Below the pieces are notes generated by a model. It did not search any database. It worked only from the letters and a program-made list of their open reading frames with translations, and was not told the DNA's origin. From Elusimicrobiota bacterium (GTDB taxonomy: Bacteria > CG03 > SLGR01 > PWQF01), in NCBI GenBank assembly GCA_003557485.1, contig PWOI01000019.1:1-18029 (forward strand): a stretch of 18,029 bases of DNA, read 5' to 3'. Each line of letters begins with the position of its first letter. The stretch's first letter is position 1. A program made the translations under genes and the position numbers. Positions 7,607 through 14,430 of this stretch are shown here, piece by piece.

Positions 7607-7634
7607 ACTATACTTTTAATTTGGTATTTGTCAA
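7607..7634 (-). promoter_or_regulatory. sigma70-type promoter for the RRM-helicase operon
   Basis: On the minus strand TTGACA (7629-7634) is followed after 16 bases by TATAGT (7607-7612), with predicted start near 7600. Both hexamers are near consensus. The next gene downstream is the RRM gene, about 270 nt away. Confidence 0.65.
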
Positions 7635-7662
7635 TATCAGATTCTTATTTTTTTGTCTTAAT

Positions 7663-7687
7663 AAAAAAACAGAACCGTCCCTTTTTA
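7663..7687. repeat. Short direct repeat, left copy (downstream of doc)
   Basis: A run of seven A, then CAGAACCGTCCC, then T5A. It matches the copy at 8477-8501 with about four differences over 25 bases. It ends at the stop codon of the Doc-like gene, whose TAA overlaps it. On the minus strand it reads as an A-tract, AGGG-ACGG-TTCT and a T-tract, so it can also form a weak terminator-like hairpin. I recall similar GGGACGGTTCT-type sequences scattered between genes in other genomes, but could not check. Confidence 0.5.
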
Positions 7688-8107
7688 CTTTGATAGATTT
7701 TCCATATGCCTTTTTATAAAAACTGCCGCGGCATTTACGACCTCTTCTTTAAGTTCTGCCGGACTTTGAGCGACCCATATTGTAAAGTTATATAGTTCCT
7801 GGATGTCTGCTCTTAACCATTTCTTGTTTTTATATAAAAACACCATCAGAGACGTTATGGCAATACGCTTATTCCCGTTCTGAAAAGGATGGTTCTTAAT
7901 AAGAAGATAAAAAAGAACCGCTGCCTTGTTTGTTATCCCGCTATATAAGTTTTTTTTAAAAAATGTCTGGAAGGGAACAGCCAGACAGCTTTCAAGCCTG
8001 CCCGGATATCTTGTCGAAAAATCAGGTATAGGCTCATTGTATTTAAGTACTTCTTTTGCCACTCTATGCGCAATAAACTCTACATCTTTAACTGTCAGAT
8101 TTTTCAT
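7685..8107 (-). CDS. doc: Doc-type Fic-fold toxin (death-on-curing family)
   Basis: This 140-residue Fic-fold protein has the active-site motif HPFQNGNKR (73-81). It matches the Fic/Doc pattern HxFx(N/D)xNKR with the catalytic His and the phosphate-binding NKR intact. Its length, the C-terminal helices and the absence of a second GR motif fit Doc rather than AMP-transferring Fic; Doc proteins phosphorylate EF-Tu and stop translation. The start ATG 8107 lies 5 bases after the stop of the HTH gene and has no clear SD of its own, so it probably depends on coupling. That would keep toxin below antitoxin. The gene order (DNA-binding protein first, toxin second) is that of a type II toxin-antitoxin module. 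The partner is not the usual Phd-type protein. Confidence 0.9.
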   Translation of the reverse strand: MKNLTVKDVEFIAHRVAKEVLKYNEPIPDFSTRYPGRLESCLAVPFQTFFKKNLYSGITNKAAVLFYLLIKNHPFQNGNKRIAITSLMVFLYKNKKWLRADIQELYNFTIWVAQSPAELKEEVVNAAAVFIKRHMENLSK

Positions 8108-8112
8108 TAAAT

Positions 8113-8361
8113 TTATTCGTTTTGCAGAAGCTTCAGTACTTCGCCATACTCATTTACTGTTTTTTTAACAGCTTTTATAATTATATCTTTTTCTTTCGAA
8201 GTCAGATTGTTTCCCGTTATAGAGGAAAACGGAATCGCATAATTCTTACCTATTCTTATAGCTTCAATCTCACCTTTTTTTATTTTCTTATATACCGCCA
8301 CCCTGCTTATACCCAATATATCCGCAAGCTCTGTTGTTGATATATATTTTTTTTCTTTCAT
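8113..8361 (-). CDS. HTH (excisionase/MerR-like) DNA-binding protein, probable antitoxin of doc
   Basis: This is an 82-residue protein. Residues 6-47 form an excisionase-type winged helix-turn-helix (YISTTELADILGISRVAVYKKIKKGEIEAIRIG...YAIP). Residues ~54-82 form one charged C-terminal helix (SKEKDIIIKAVKKTVNEYGEVLKLL). That two-part form, DNA-binding head and toxin-binding tail, is typical of antitoxins. ATG 8361 is preceded by a strong GGAGG 9 bases upstream, in contrast with the toxin gene's weak site. The region just upstream holds three GTTAAC palindromes, a likely autoregulatory operator. I infer the antitoxin role from position. A plain Xis-like regulator left from a mobile element is the alternative. 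Confidence 0.8.
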   Translation of the reverse strand: MKEKKYISTTELADILGISRVAVYKKIKKGEIEAIRIGKNYAIPFSSITGNNLTSKEKDIIIKAVKKTVNEYGEVLKLLQNE

Positions 8362-8384
8362 AAAAATGTTCCTCCATAAATTTT

Positions 8385-8422
8385 ATGGTTAACCTAAAAT
8401 TAAAAGTTAACCATCGTTAACT
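8385..8422 (-). promoter_or_regulatory. GTTAAC cluster upstream of the HTH-doc module (candidate operator)
   Basis: GTTAAC occurs at 8388-8393, 8406-8411 and 8416-8421, and a variant GGTAAC at 8428-8433. The first two form a perfect 9-base inverted repeat, ATGGTTAAC ... GTTAACCAT, with a 12-base spacer. Their position 25-60 bases before the HTH start codon suits autoregulation by the HTH protein. I could not fix a promoter with confidence; TTGATA and TTGAAT candidates lie further upstream. Confidence 0.5.
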
Positions 8423-8476
8423 TAAACGGTAACATATTCAATGGTTTTTATCAACCTTCTTTCAGCAATAGCGCAC

Positions 8477-8501
8477 AAAAAAACAGAATCGTACTTTTTT
8501 T
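8477..8501. repeat. Short direct repeat, right copy (downstream of mgtE)
   Basis: Seven A, then CAGAATCGTACT, then T-rich. It is the partner of the repeat at 7663-7687, in the same orientation and 814 bases away. It ends directly at the stop codon of mgtE. Together the two copies bracket the HTH-doc module. In the minus direction it may also act as a weak terminator for mgtE. Confidence 0.5.
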
Positions 8502-9863
8502 CTAAGCAAGAAAGGCGATAAAAGCTGTTGAGAGTCCCAGGTATATGCTGACTCCGGTTATATCTGTAATAGTTGTAAGGACCGGCCCGGTCATCATTGC
8601 GGGGTCCTTTCCAAGTGATTTTATCAAAAAAGGAAGCATCCCCCCTACAAGCCCGGCCACAAGAACATTTATGCCAAGCGCCGCCCCCGCCACAAGACTC
8701 AGATACGGATTACCCCGCAAAACAAAAGCAATAATAGCAAAAAGGACCCCCAGGGCCAGGCCGTTCATTACTCCTATGGATACTTCTTTTTTCAGTACTT
8801 TTTTGAAATCACGGAGCCTGGCTTCCCCCATAGCTATGCTTCTTATGGCAACGGAGAGCGACTGTATTCCGACGTTTCCACCCATATCGGTTATCATCGG
8901 TATAAACGCCGCAAGTATGGCTACTGTTGCGATTGTTTCTTCAAATCCGGTAATTACGGCTACCGCTCCCATATTGAGAAAAACGTTTGCCGCCATCCAG
9001 GGAAGCCTTCCCTTTACCGCCTTAACTGGGGGCGTAAAAAAAGATTCTTCGGCAGAAACAGCTGAATGAGATGCAATCAGCTGCGCCGATTCTTTAGAGA
9101 GCACTCGCATAGCGTCGTCAAAGGTTATCACCCCGGCTACATATCCTTCCCCGTCTATTACGGGAAGCATCATCAACTTGCGGTTCCTTATTATAGCAGC
9201 AGCCTGATGAGCGCTGTCTGTCACCGAAACAGTTACCAGTGACTGGTTCATTACATCTTTAACGGGCCTTGTCTTCTCCGTTCTCAAAAGATCTTTTATT
9301 GAAATGACTCCGGCGGGCTTGTTCTTACTGTCAAGTACGTAGACATAAGGTGTGCGCTCAATTTCCGGAGGCGCCGAGAGTATACTGTCCAGTGTTTCGC
9401 TTACACTGCGGTTTCCTTCAACCGAGACATAGTAAGGCGAAAGAAGGCGGCCTGCACTGTCTTGCGGATAGCTTTTTATGTCCTTAATATGTTCCTGGAT
9501 CTTTCCGTCCAGATGACCGGTCAGTTCCTTTTCTTGCTCCTCACTTAAAGACTCCAATATGGCTACAATATTATCCGCAGGTATATTGTTTACTATTTTT
9601 ACTCTTATGGGATACGGAAGTGTCTCAAGAACGCTGACTGCAAAATCTATCGGCATCCGGGAAAGAACCCTTCCACCGCGGTTTTTATCCATCTCCATCA
9701 GGCAGCGCCCTGCCTTTTCAGGTTCAGTTCCGCTGAGGACAAAAGCTGTTCTTGAAGGCGATAGCTGACGGCTTAAAACGGCTGCCTGCCTGTATTTGCC
9801 TGCTTCAATGTTTTCTGCCATTTGCGATGCGGTTTCCTTAAGTGTCTGGGGGTTTATAATCAT
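8502..9863 (-). CDS. mgtE: Magnesium channel/transporter MgtE
   Basis: This 453-residue protein is full length for the MgtE family of dimeric inner-membrane Mg2+ channels. The domains are in the expected order: N-terminal superhelical domain (~1-130), the link YPQDSAGRLLSP (132-143), tandem CBS domains (~140-260) that sense cytosolic Mg2+, a plug helix, and five membrane helices (~285-453). Key motifs are MITDMGGNVGIQSLS (323-337) and GPVLTTITDITG (426-437), where D434 corresponds to the pore Asp that binds Mg2+ in the Thermus protein. ATG 9863 is preceded by a strong GGGAGGAG. The leader is too short to hold an M-box or other magnesium riboswitch. It is transcribed divergently from the hydrogenase operon. 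Confidence 0.97.
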   Translation of the reverse strand: MIINPQTLKETASQMAENIEAGKYRQAAVLSRQLSPSRTAFVLSGTEPEKAGRCLMEMDKNRGGRVLSRMPIDFAVSVLETLPYPIRVKIVNNIPADNIVAILESLSEEQEKELTGHLDGKIQEHIKDIKSYPQDSAGRLLSPYYVSVEGNRSVSETLDSILSAPPEIERTPYVYVLDSKNKPAGVISIKDLLRTEKTRPVKDVMNQSLVTVSVTDSAHQAAAIIRNRKLMMLPVIDGEGYVAGVITFDDAMRVLSKESAQLIASHSAVSAEESFFTPPVKAVKGRLPWMAANVFLNMGAVAVITGFEETIATVAILAAFIPMITDMGGNVGIQSLSVAIRSIAMGEARLRDFKKVLKKEVSIGVMNGLALGVLFAIIAFVLRGNPYLSLVAGAALGINVLVAGLVGGMLPFLIKSLGKDPAMMTGPVLTTITDITGVSIYLGLSTAFIAFLA

Positions 9864-9890
9864 TTTTTCTCCTCCCTGGTTTTTTTTAAT

Positions 9891-9899
9891 ATATTAGCA
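9891..9899 (-). promoter_or_regulatory. Candidate extended -10 promoter for mgtE
   Basis: On the minus strand TGC-TAATAT (9891-9899) is an extended -10 element. No good -35 is visible in the AT-rich stretch upstream, which is tolerated by extended -10 promoters. The predicted start near 9884 gives a leader of about 20 nt that includes the strong SD. Confidence 0.4.
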
Positions 9900-9956
9900 T
9901 ATTTTTTATTTTAAAAAAATGAAAAAACCTATTTAAATTTTTTATCGTCACAGGAC

Positions 9957-9985
9957 TTGCATTTAATTTTAAAAACTGATATAAC
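9957..9985 (+). promoter_or_regulatory. Extended -10 sigma70 promoter for hydCBA
   Basis: TTGCAT (9957-9962), a 17-base spacer, then TATAAC (9980-9985), preceded by TG at 9977-9978 (TGA-TATAAC). The predicted start is near 9992. The candidate operator 10002-10021 follows directly, at about +11 to +30. Confidence 0.6.
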
Positions 9986-10001
9986 CTGCTTAAAATTCAG
10001 T

Positions 10002-10021
10002 TTTGTGAAAGATTTCACAAA
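10002..10021 (+). promoter_or_regulatory. Candidate Rex (or CRP-like) operator before hydC
   Basis: A perfect inverted repeat with core TTGTGAAA-GA-TTTCACAA (10003-10020), extended by one T/A pair on each side. It matches the Rex consensus TTGTGAAnnnnTTCACAA at every specified position. It also contains TGTGA-N6-TCACA, the CRP core. It lies downstream of the predicted transcription start and just before the ribosome site, a position typical of repressors. Rex senses NADH/NAD+ and commonly controls hydrogenase and fermentation genes, so I favour Rex. Confidence 0.65.
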
Positions 10022-10043
10022 CAGTTTAAGGATATTAAAAACA

Positions 10044-10517
10044 ATGGTAAAAACAGGTGAATTAAAGAAAATAGTCTCCAAGTGGAAGGATAAGGAAGGA
10101 AACCTTATAATGGTCTTCCATGAAATACAGAACAGGTACGGGTATGTGCCAAGAGATGTTTCCATGAAGCTTTCCGAAATGCTTGATGTTCCCCTTGCCC
10201 GTATATATGAAGTACTGACCTTCTACAACTATTTCGACCTGAAACCGCCGGGTAAACATACAATTTCAATATGTATGGGCACAGCATGTTATCTTAAAGG
10301 GGCAAACGAATTACTGAAAAAATTCAGAGATCTTCTCAATGTCAGCGAAGGCGAAACTACACAGGACGGACTCTTTAAATTAAATGTTGTGCGGTGCCTG
10401 GGATGCTGCGGCCTGGCCCCTGTTGTAACCATAGATGAAGACGTTTACGGAAAAGTCCAAAAAGAGGATATTCCAGATATTCTTGCAAAATATGCCGTAA
10501 AGGAAAAAAATGCATAA
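10044..10517 (+). CDS. hydC: NuoE-like [2Fe-2S] subunit HydC of bifurcating-type [FeFe]-hydrogenase
   Basis: This is a 157-residue thioredoxin-like [2Fe-2S] protein of the NuoE/24-kDa family. The N-terminal three-helix part (FHEIQNRYGYVPRDVSMKLSEMLDVPLARIYEVLTFYNYF) is followed by the ferredoxin domain with the cluster ligands in CMGTAC (CX4C) and CLGCC (CX3C). It would pass electrons between the flavin subunit HydB and the rest of the complex. I start it at ATG 10044, behind AAGGA at 10028-10032. An in-frame TTG at 9957 would add 29 residues unlike the family and would overlap the promoter and operator. Its stop overlaps the start of hydB by 8 bases. The order C-B-A is that of the Thermotoga hydrogenase operon. 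Confidence 0.95.
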   Translation: MVKTGELKKIVSKWKDKEGNLIMVFHEIQNRYGYVPRDVSMKLSEMLDVPLARIYEVLTFYNYFDLKPPGKHTISICMGTACYLKGANELLKKFRDLLNVSEGETTQDGLFKLNVVRCLGCCGLAPVVTIDEDVYGKVQKEDIPDILAKYAVKEKNA

Positions 10518-12615
10518 ATCACTGAAAAAAATTGATGAAATACGCCACTGCAGGAAGCAGGACAGTCTTAAGGAAACTATTATTGTAGGAATGAACAGCT
10601 GCGGGATTGCCGCAGGCGCGCGTGAAGTCTACAACATACTTGAAGAGGAAATAAAAAAAGGCGGCCTTGATATCGTACTTAAAAAAAGCGGATGCCTCGG
10701 AGCCTGCTACGCCGAGCCCCTTGTAGAAGTACTGGCAGAGGGGATGCCCGGTATCGTTTACTGTAATATAGATAAATCAAACGCTTCAAAAATAATATCA
10801 AGACATTTCCGGAGCGGTGAAATTCTGCAAAACAATGTCTATTCTTTTTCAGAAGGCCTGTCACCTAAAAAAAACAGAAGGAAATTCATATTCATAAAAG
10901 ACACTGACTGCAGCAGTTCCGATAAGGAAGATGAGTACACCGAGCTTTTCCTGCAGGAGATAATAAAAACTGAATCCTCAAGCATGGTACATGCCGCAAA
11001 AACTGAAGTGATCAGTCTCTACAACAAAGGCATTGCGGTAAAGATCTGGCCTGACAATATTGTTTATGCCGGTATAAAAAAGACAGATATACCCCGGATA
11101 TTAAAAAAGACAGTTGAAGGAACACAAATTGACAGCCTTATCCATAAGGCAGGCACTGAAAAATACCCCCAGATAGTTATGAGAAACTGCGGCAGGGTTA
11201 ATCCTGAAGATATAGAAGACTACATAGGAAGAGGCGGCTATACCGCCCTGGAAAAAGTCGCCGGAGGCATGACCGGAGAAGAAATAATAAAAGAACTGAA
11301 GGTTTCCGGCATAAGAGGACGGGGAGGCGGGGGTTACCCCACATGGCAAAAATGGCAGTTCGCCCGGGATGCGCAGGGTAAAACTAAATATATAATATGT
11401 AATGCCGATGAGGGAGATCCCGGCGCATATATGGATAGAAGTGTTCTAGAAGGAGACCCTCACTCCATACTTGAAGGTATGATTCTTGCCGGAGCTGCAA
11501 CAGGAGCAACTAAAGGATTTGTCTATATAAGAGCCGAGTACCCCCTGGCCATTAAAAGAGTTTACAGGGCAATTGAGCAAGCCGAAAAATACGGAATTCT
11601 CGGAAAAAAAATATTTGGAACACATTTAAACTTTGATGTTGAAGTCAGGCTTGGCGCCGGCGCTTTTGTATGCGGCGAAGAAACTGCTCTTATAGCATCC
11701 ATTGAGGGGGAGCGCGGCACACCCAGGCCAAGGCCTCCCTACCCTTCCGTAAAGGGGCTGTGGAATAATCCTACTGTTATAAACAATGTTGAAACTCTGG
11801 CAAATATTCCGGAAATAATAGCCAGAGGCGGAAAATGGTTCTCTTCATTCGGAACAAAAAATTCAAAAGGCACAAAAGTTTTTGCCCTCACGGGCAAGGT
11901 AAGAAATTCCGGTCTGGTTGAAGTCCCAATGGGAATTACTCTCAAGGAGATAGTCTTTAACCTGGGCGGCGGGCTGGGTTCAGGCAAGAAAATAAAAGCA
12001 GTTCAGACAGGCGGGCCTTCGGGAGGAGTCATTCCTGTTAAGCATCTTGATACACCCGTTGATTATGATAGTCTCCATAAGCTCGGATCAATAATGGGTT
12101 CAGGCGGAATGATTGTAATGGATGAAGATGACTGCATGGTTGATGTCTCCAAGTTTTATCTCAGATTCTGCGTGGATGAATCCTGCGGAAAATGCGTTCC
12201 CTGCCGTATAGGAGGATTTCAGCTCCTGGATATACTGAGCCGTATTACCCACGGTAAAGGGAATGATGATGATATAGAAAAAATAAAGAGGATCTCCCAT
12301 ACGCTCATAAAAGCATCGCTCTGCGGGCTGGGGCAGACTGCTCCTAACCCGGTAATCTCCACCCTTAATTATTTCAAGGAAGAATATATTGAGCATATAA
12401 ACAAAAAGAAGTGCCGGTCCGGCGTATGCCACGAACTTCTCGATTACAGTATTGATCAGAACCCCTGTAGAAAATGTGACCTGTGCGCCCGGACTTGCCC
12501 GGTAGGCGCCATATCCGGAAACAGAGACGAGGGGTATAAAATAGACCCTGTTAAATGCATAAAGTGCGGGGAATGTTTTGAAGTATGTAAGTTCGGAGCG
12601 GTAATAAAGAAATAG
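10510..12615 (+). CDS. hydB: NuoF-like flavin/NAD(H) subunit HydB with an extra thioredoxin-like domain
   Basis: This 701-residue protein is longer than the usual ~600-630. Residues ~20-110 are a thioredoxin-like [2Fe-2S] domain (C31, C62, C66). Residues ~122-213 look like a second, degenerate copy (see findings). From ~220 on comes the NuoF core: GRGGGGYPT (270-278), NADEGDPGAYMDRSVLEGDPH (298-318) for FMN and NADH, GAGAFVCGEETALIASIEG (382-400), and the [4Fe-4S] ligands C559, C562, C565 and C605. The C-terminal bacterial ferredoxin part has two CX2CX2CX3C sets: C653-C663 and C683-C693. It is the NAD(H)-binding, probably bifurcating, subunit in the cytoplasm. ATG 10510 overlaps the hydC stop and follows AAAGG. 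hydA begins 1 base after its stop. Confidence 0.95.
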   Translation: MHKSLKKIDEIRHCRKQDSLKETIIVGMNSCGIAAGAREVYNILEEEIKKGGLDIVLKKSGCLGACYAEPLVEVLAEGMPGIVYCNIDKSNASKIISRHFRSGEILQNNVYSFSEGLSPKKNRRKFIFIKDTDCSSSDKEDEYTELFLQEIIKTESSSMVHAAKTEVISLYNKGIAVKIWPDNIVYAGIKKTDIPRILKKTVEGTQIDSLIHKAGTEKYPQIVMRNCGRVNPEDIEDYIGRGGYTALEKVAGGMTGEEIIKELKVSGIRGRGGGGYPTWQKWQFARDAQGKTKYIICNADEGDPGAYMDRSVLEGDPHSILEGMILAGAATGATKGFVYIRAEYPLAIKRVYRAIEQAEKYGILGKKIFGTHLNFDVEVRLGAGAFVCGEETALIASIEGERGTPRPRPPYPSVKGLWNNPTVINNVETLANIPEIIARGGKWFSSFGTKNSKGTKVFALTGKVRNSGLVEVPMGITLKEIVFNLGGGLGSGKKIKAVQTGGPSGGVIPVKHLDTPVDYDSLHKLGSIMGSGGMIVMDEDDCMVDVSKFYLRFCVDESCGKCVPCRIGGFQLLDILSRITHGKGNDDDIEKIKRISHTLIKASLCGLGQTAPNPVISTLNYFKEEYIEHINKKKCRSGVCHELLDYSIDQNPCRKCDLCARTCPVGAISGNRDEGYKIDPVKCIKCGECFEVCKFGAVIKK

Positions 12616-12616
12616 A

Positions 12617-14374
12617 ATGAAAAACAAAAAGATAAAAGCAAAAATAGCCGGAATAGAAGTCAATGTAAAAGAAGGGACCACTATTCTTGAGGCGGCCAAA
12701 ACTGTGCATATCGGAATACCTACTCTATGCAAGCACGCTGACCTTCCACCCACAGCAGGGTGCGGAATATGCGTTGTTAAAATAAAGGGTTCGCCCAAAA
12801 TGCTCAGAGCCTGCTGCACTCCGCTGGAAAACGGAATGGATATAATAACCCAGGACCCGGAGTTGGTGGAAGTCAGAAGGACAATTCTGGAACTGATTCT
12901 TTCAAATCATCCCAACGACTGTCTTAAATGCGGCAGAAACAACAACTGTGAACTTCAGACTCTTGCAGGAGATTTCGGAATAAGAGAAGATTCTTTTGAA
13001 AAACTTCTGAGAAATCTTCCCGAGGATAAATCGACAAAAACAATAGAATTGATCCCCCAGAAATGCATCCTCTGCGGACGCTGCACAAATGTATGCCAGC
13101 AAATACAGGATGTATGGGCCCTTTCCTTTCTTGAAAGGGGGTTTTATACCAGAATATCCGCTACCGGCGACATAGAGCTTGCCGAGTCTCCCTGCATAAA
13201 GTGCGGCCAGTGCAGTGCCCACTGCCCCACAGGAGCCATATTTGAATATGATGAGACACAGAAGGTCTGGGATGCCCTTATGGATCCCGACAGATTCTGC
13301 GTAGTTCAGATTGCTCCCGCTGTGCGTGTCGGCATAGGAGAGGAATTTGGTTATCCGCCGGGAACAAACCTTACTCATAAACTCTATGCTATGCTTAAGA
13401 GAATCGGGTTCCGCGGCGTCTTCGATACCAGTTTCGCCGCTGACGTAACCATAATGGAAGAGGCGACAGAATTTAAAAGAAAATTTGAGAAAGACAAAAA
13501 AAATCTTCCTCTCATAACATCCTGCTGCCCTGCCTGGGTAGATTTTATGGAAAAATACTACCCTGATATGATAGAACATTTTTCTTCCTGCAAATCTCCC
13601 CATCAGATACTGGGAGTGCTCTCAAAAACTTACTATGCAGAGAAGAATGGAATAGACCCCTCTAAAATATTTATGGTCTCTATTATGCCCTGTACTTCAA
13701 AAAAGTATGAGATAACACGAAGCAGTGAGATGTCATCATCGGGATATCCGGATATTGATGTTGTACTTACCACACGGGAACTTGGGAGAATGATAAAACA
13801 GGCGGATATAAGGTTTAAGCATCTTCCCGGAGAAGATCCCGACAACATCCTTGGAGAGTATACGGGAGCAGGGGTAATTTTCGGCACTACCGGCGGCGTT
13901 ATGGAAGCGGCGCTGCGTACTGCTTATAAAATGATAACAGGGGAAAAACTGAAAGACCTTGAAATTAAAAAAGTCAGGGGACTGAAGGGAATAAAAGAAG
14001 CGACACTGGATATTAAAGGGACAAAAGTTAAGGCTGCCATTGCCCACGGTATGGGAAACGTAGGTACAGTACTGGAAAAAATACGAGAAGCCAAAAAAGC
14101 AAAAAAAGAAACCCCCTACCACTTCATTGAAGTAATGGCCTGCCCGGGAGGATGCGTGGGAGGAGGAGGCCAGCCCTACGGAGTCAACAATGAACTTCGC
14201 CAGAAAAGAGCAGCGGGACTCTACTCTGATGACCGCGGCCATAAAGTCAGGTGCTCCCACGATAATCCGTACGTCAAAGAGCTTTATAAAAAGTTCCTGG
14301 GAAAACCTCTAAGCGAAAAAGCTGAAAAGCTTCTTCATAATAAATACAAAAAACGCCCTGTATACAAAAGATAA
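12617..14374 (+). CDS. hydA: [FeFe]-hydrogenase catalytic subunit HydA
   Basis: This 585-residue enzyme makes or splits H2 at the H-cluster. N-terminal clusters are a plant-type [2Fe-2S] domain (C38, C49, C52, C66 or C67), the HX3CX2CX5C site (H98, C102, C105, C111) and two [4Fe-4S] sites (C150-C160, C193-C203). The H-domain has all three signatures: TSCCPAW (301-307), MPCTSKKYE (357-365) and EVMACPGGCVGGGGQP (505-520). Ligands are C304, C359, C509 and C513, and C303 is the expected proton-transfer cysteine, so it should be active. It lacks the extra C-terminal [2Fe-2S] domain of Thermotoga HydA. Together with HydB and HydC this points to a group A3 NAD-linked, possibly bifurcating, enzyme. 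The maturases HydE, HydF and HydG are not in the window. Confidence 0.97.
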   Translation: MKNKKIKAKIAGIEVNVKEGTTILEAAKTVHIGIPTLCKHADLPPTAGCGICVVKIKGSPKMLRACCTPLENGMDIITQDPELVEVRRTILELILSNHPNDCLKCGRNNNCELQTLAGDFGIREDSFEKLLRNLPEDKSTKTIELIPQKCILCGRCTNVCQQIQDVWALSFLERGFYTRISATGDIELAESPCIKCGQCSAHCPTGAIFEYDETQKVWDALMDPDRFCVVQIAPAVRVGIGEEFGYPPGTNLTHKLYAMLKRIGFRGVFDTSFAADVTIMEEATEFKRKFEKDKKNLPLITSCCPAWVDFMEKYYPDMIEHFSSCKSPHQILGVLSKTYYAEKNGIDPSKIFMVSIMPCTSKKYEITRSSEMSSSGYPDIDVVLTTRELGRMIKQADIRFKHLPGEDPDNILGEYTGAGVIFGTTGGVMEAALRTAYKMITGEKLKDLEIKKVRGLKGIKEATLDIKGTKVKAAIAHGMGNVGTVLEKIREAKKAKKETPYHFIEVMACPGGCVGGGGQPYGVNNELRQKRAAGLYSDDRGHKVRCSHDNPYVKELYKKFLGKPLSEKAEKLLHNKYKKRPVYKR

Positions 14375-14400
14375 CCACCTGTTTTACCGGAAGTCAACCG

Positions 14401-14430
14401 GGCACCTAAAATAACGCTGCCAGTTTTTTT
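14401..14430 (+). terminator. Weak candidate terminator after hydA
   Basis: GGCA and TGCC can pair (4 bases, 13-base loop) and are followed by AG and seven T (14424-14430). A second CCGG/CCGG pairing lies just upstream at 14387-14401. The stems are short. The site lies at the convergent junction with the ygeW-like gene, whose stop codon overlaps the T-tract. I see no better terminator. Confidence 0.35.

Noticed and set aside
9864-9956. Magnesium riboswitch (M-box) before mgtE
   Set aside because: The leader between the candidate promoter and the start codon is about 20 nt, and the rest is AT-rich without conserved stems.
9957-10043. TTG-initiated N-terminal extension of hydC
   Set aside because: It would run through the promoter and the palindromic operator and has no similarity to NuoE-like proteins; ATG 10044 gives the normal length.
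12100-12819. Long open frame on the minus strand across the hydB-hydA junction
   Set aside because: It lies antisense to two well-conserved genes, has no family resemblance and no ribosome site; a shadow of codon bias.
12902-13603. A 233-codon minus-strand frame inside hydA
   Set aside because: The plus strand has every [FeFe]-hydrogenase motif here; the antisense frame shows nothing recognisable.
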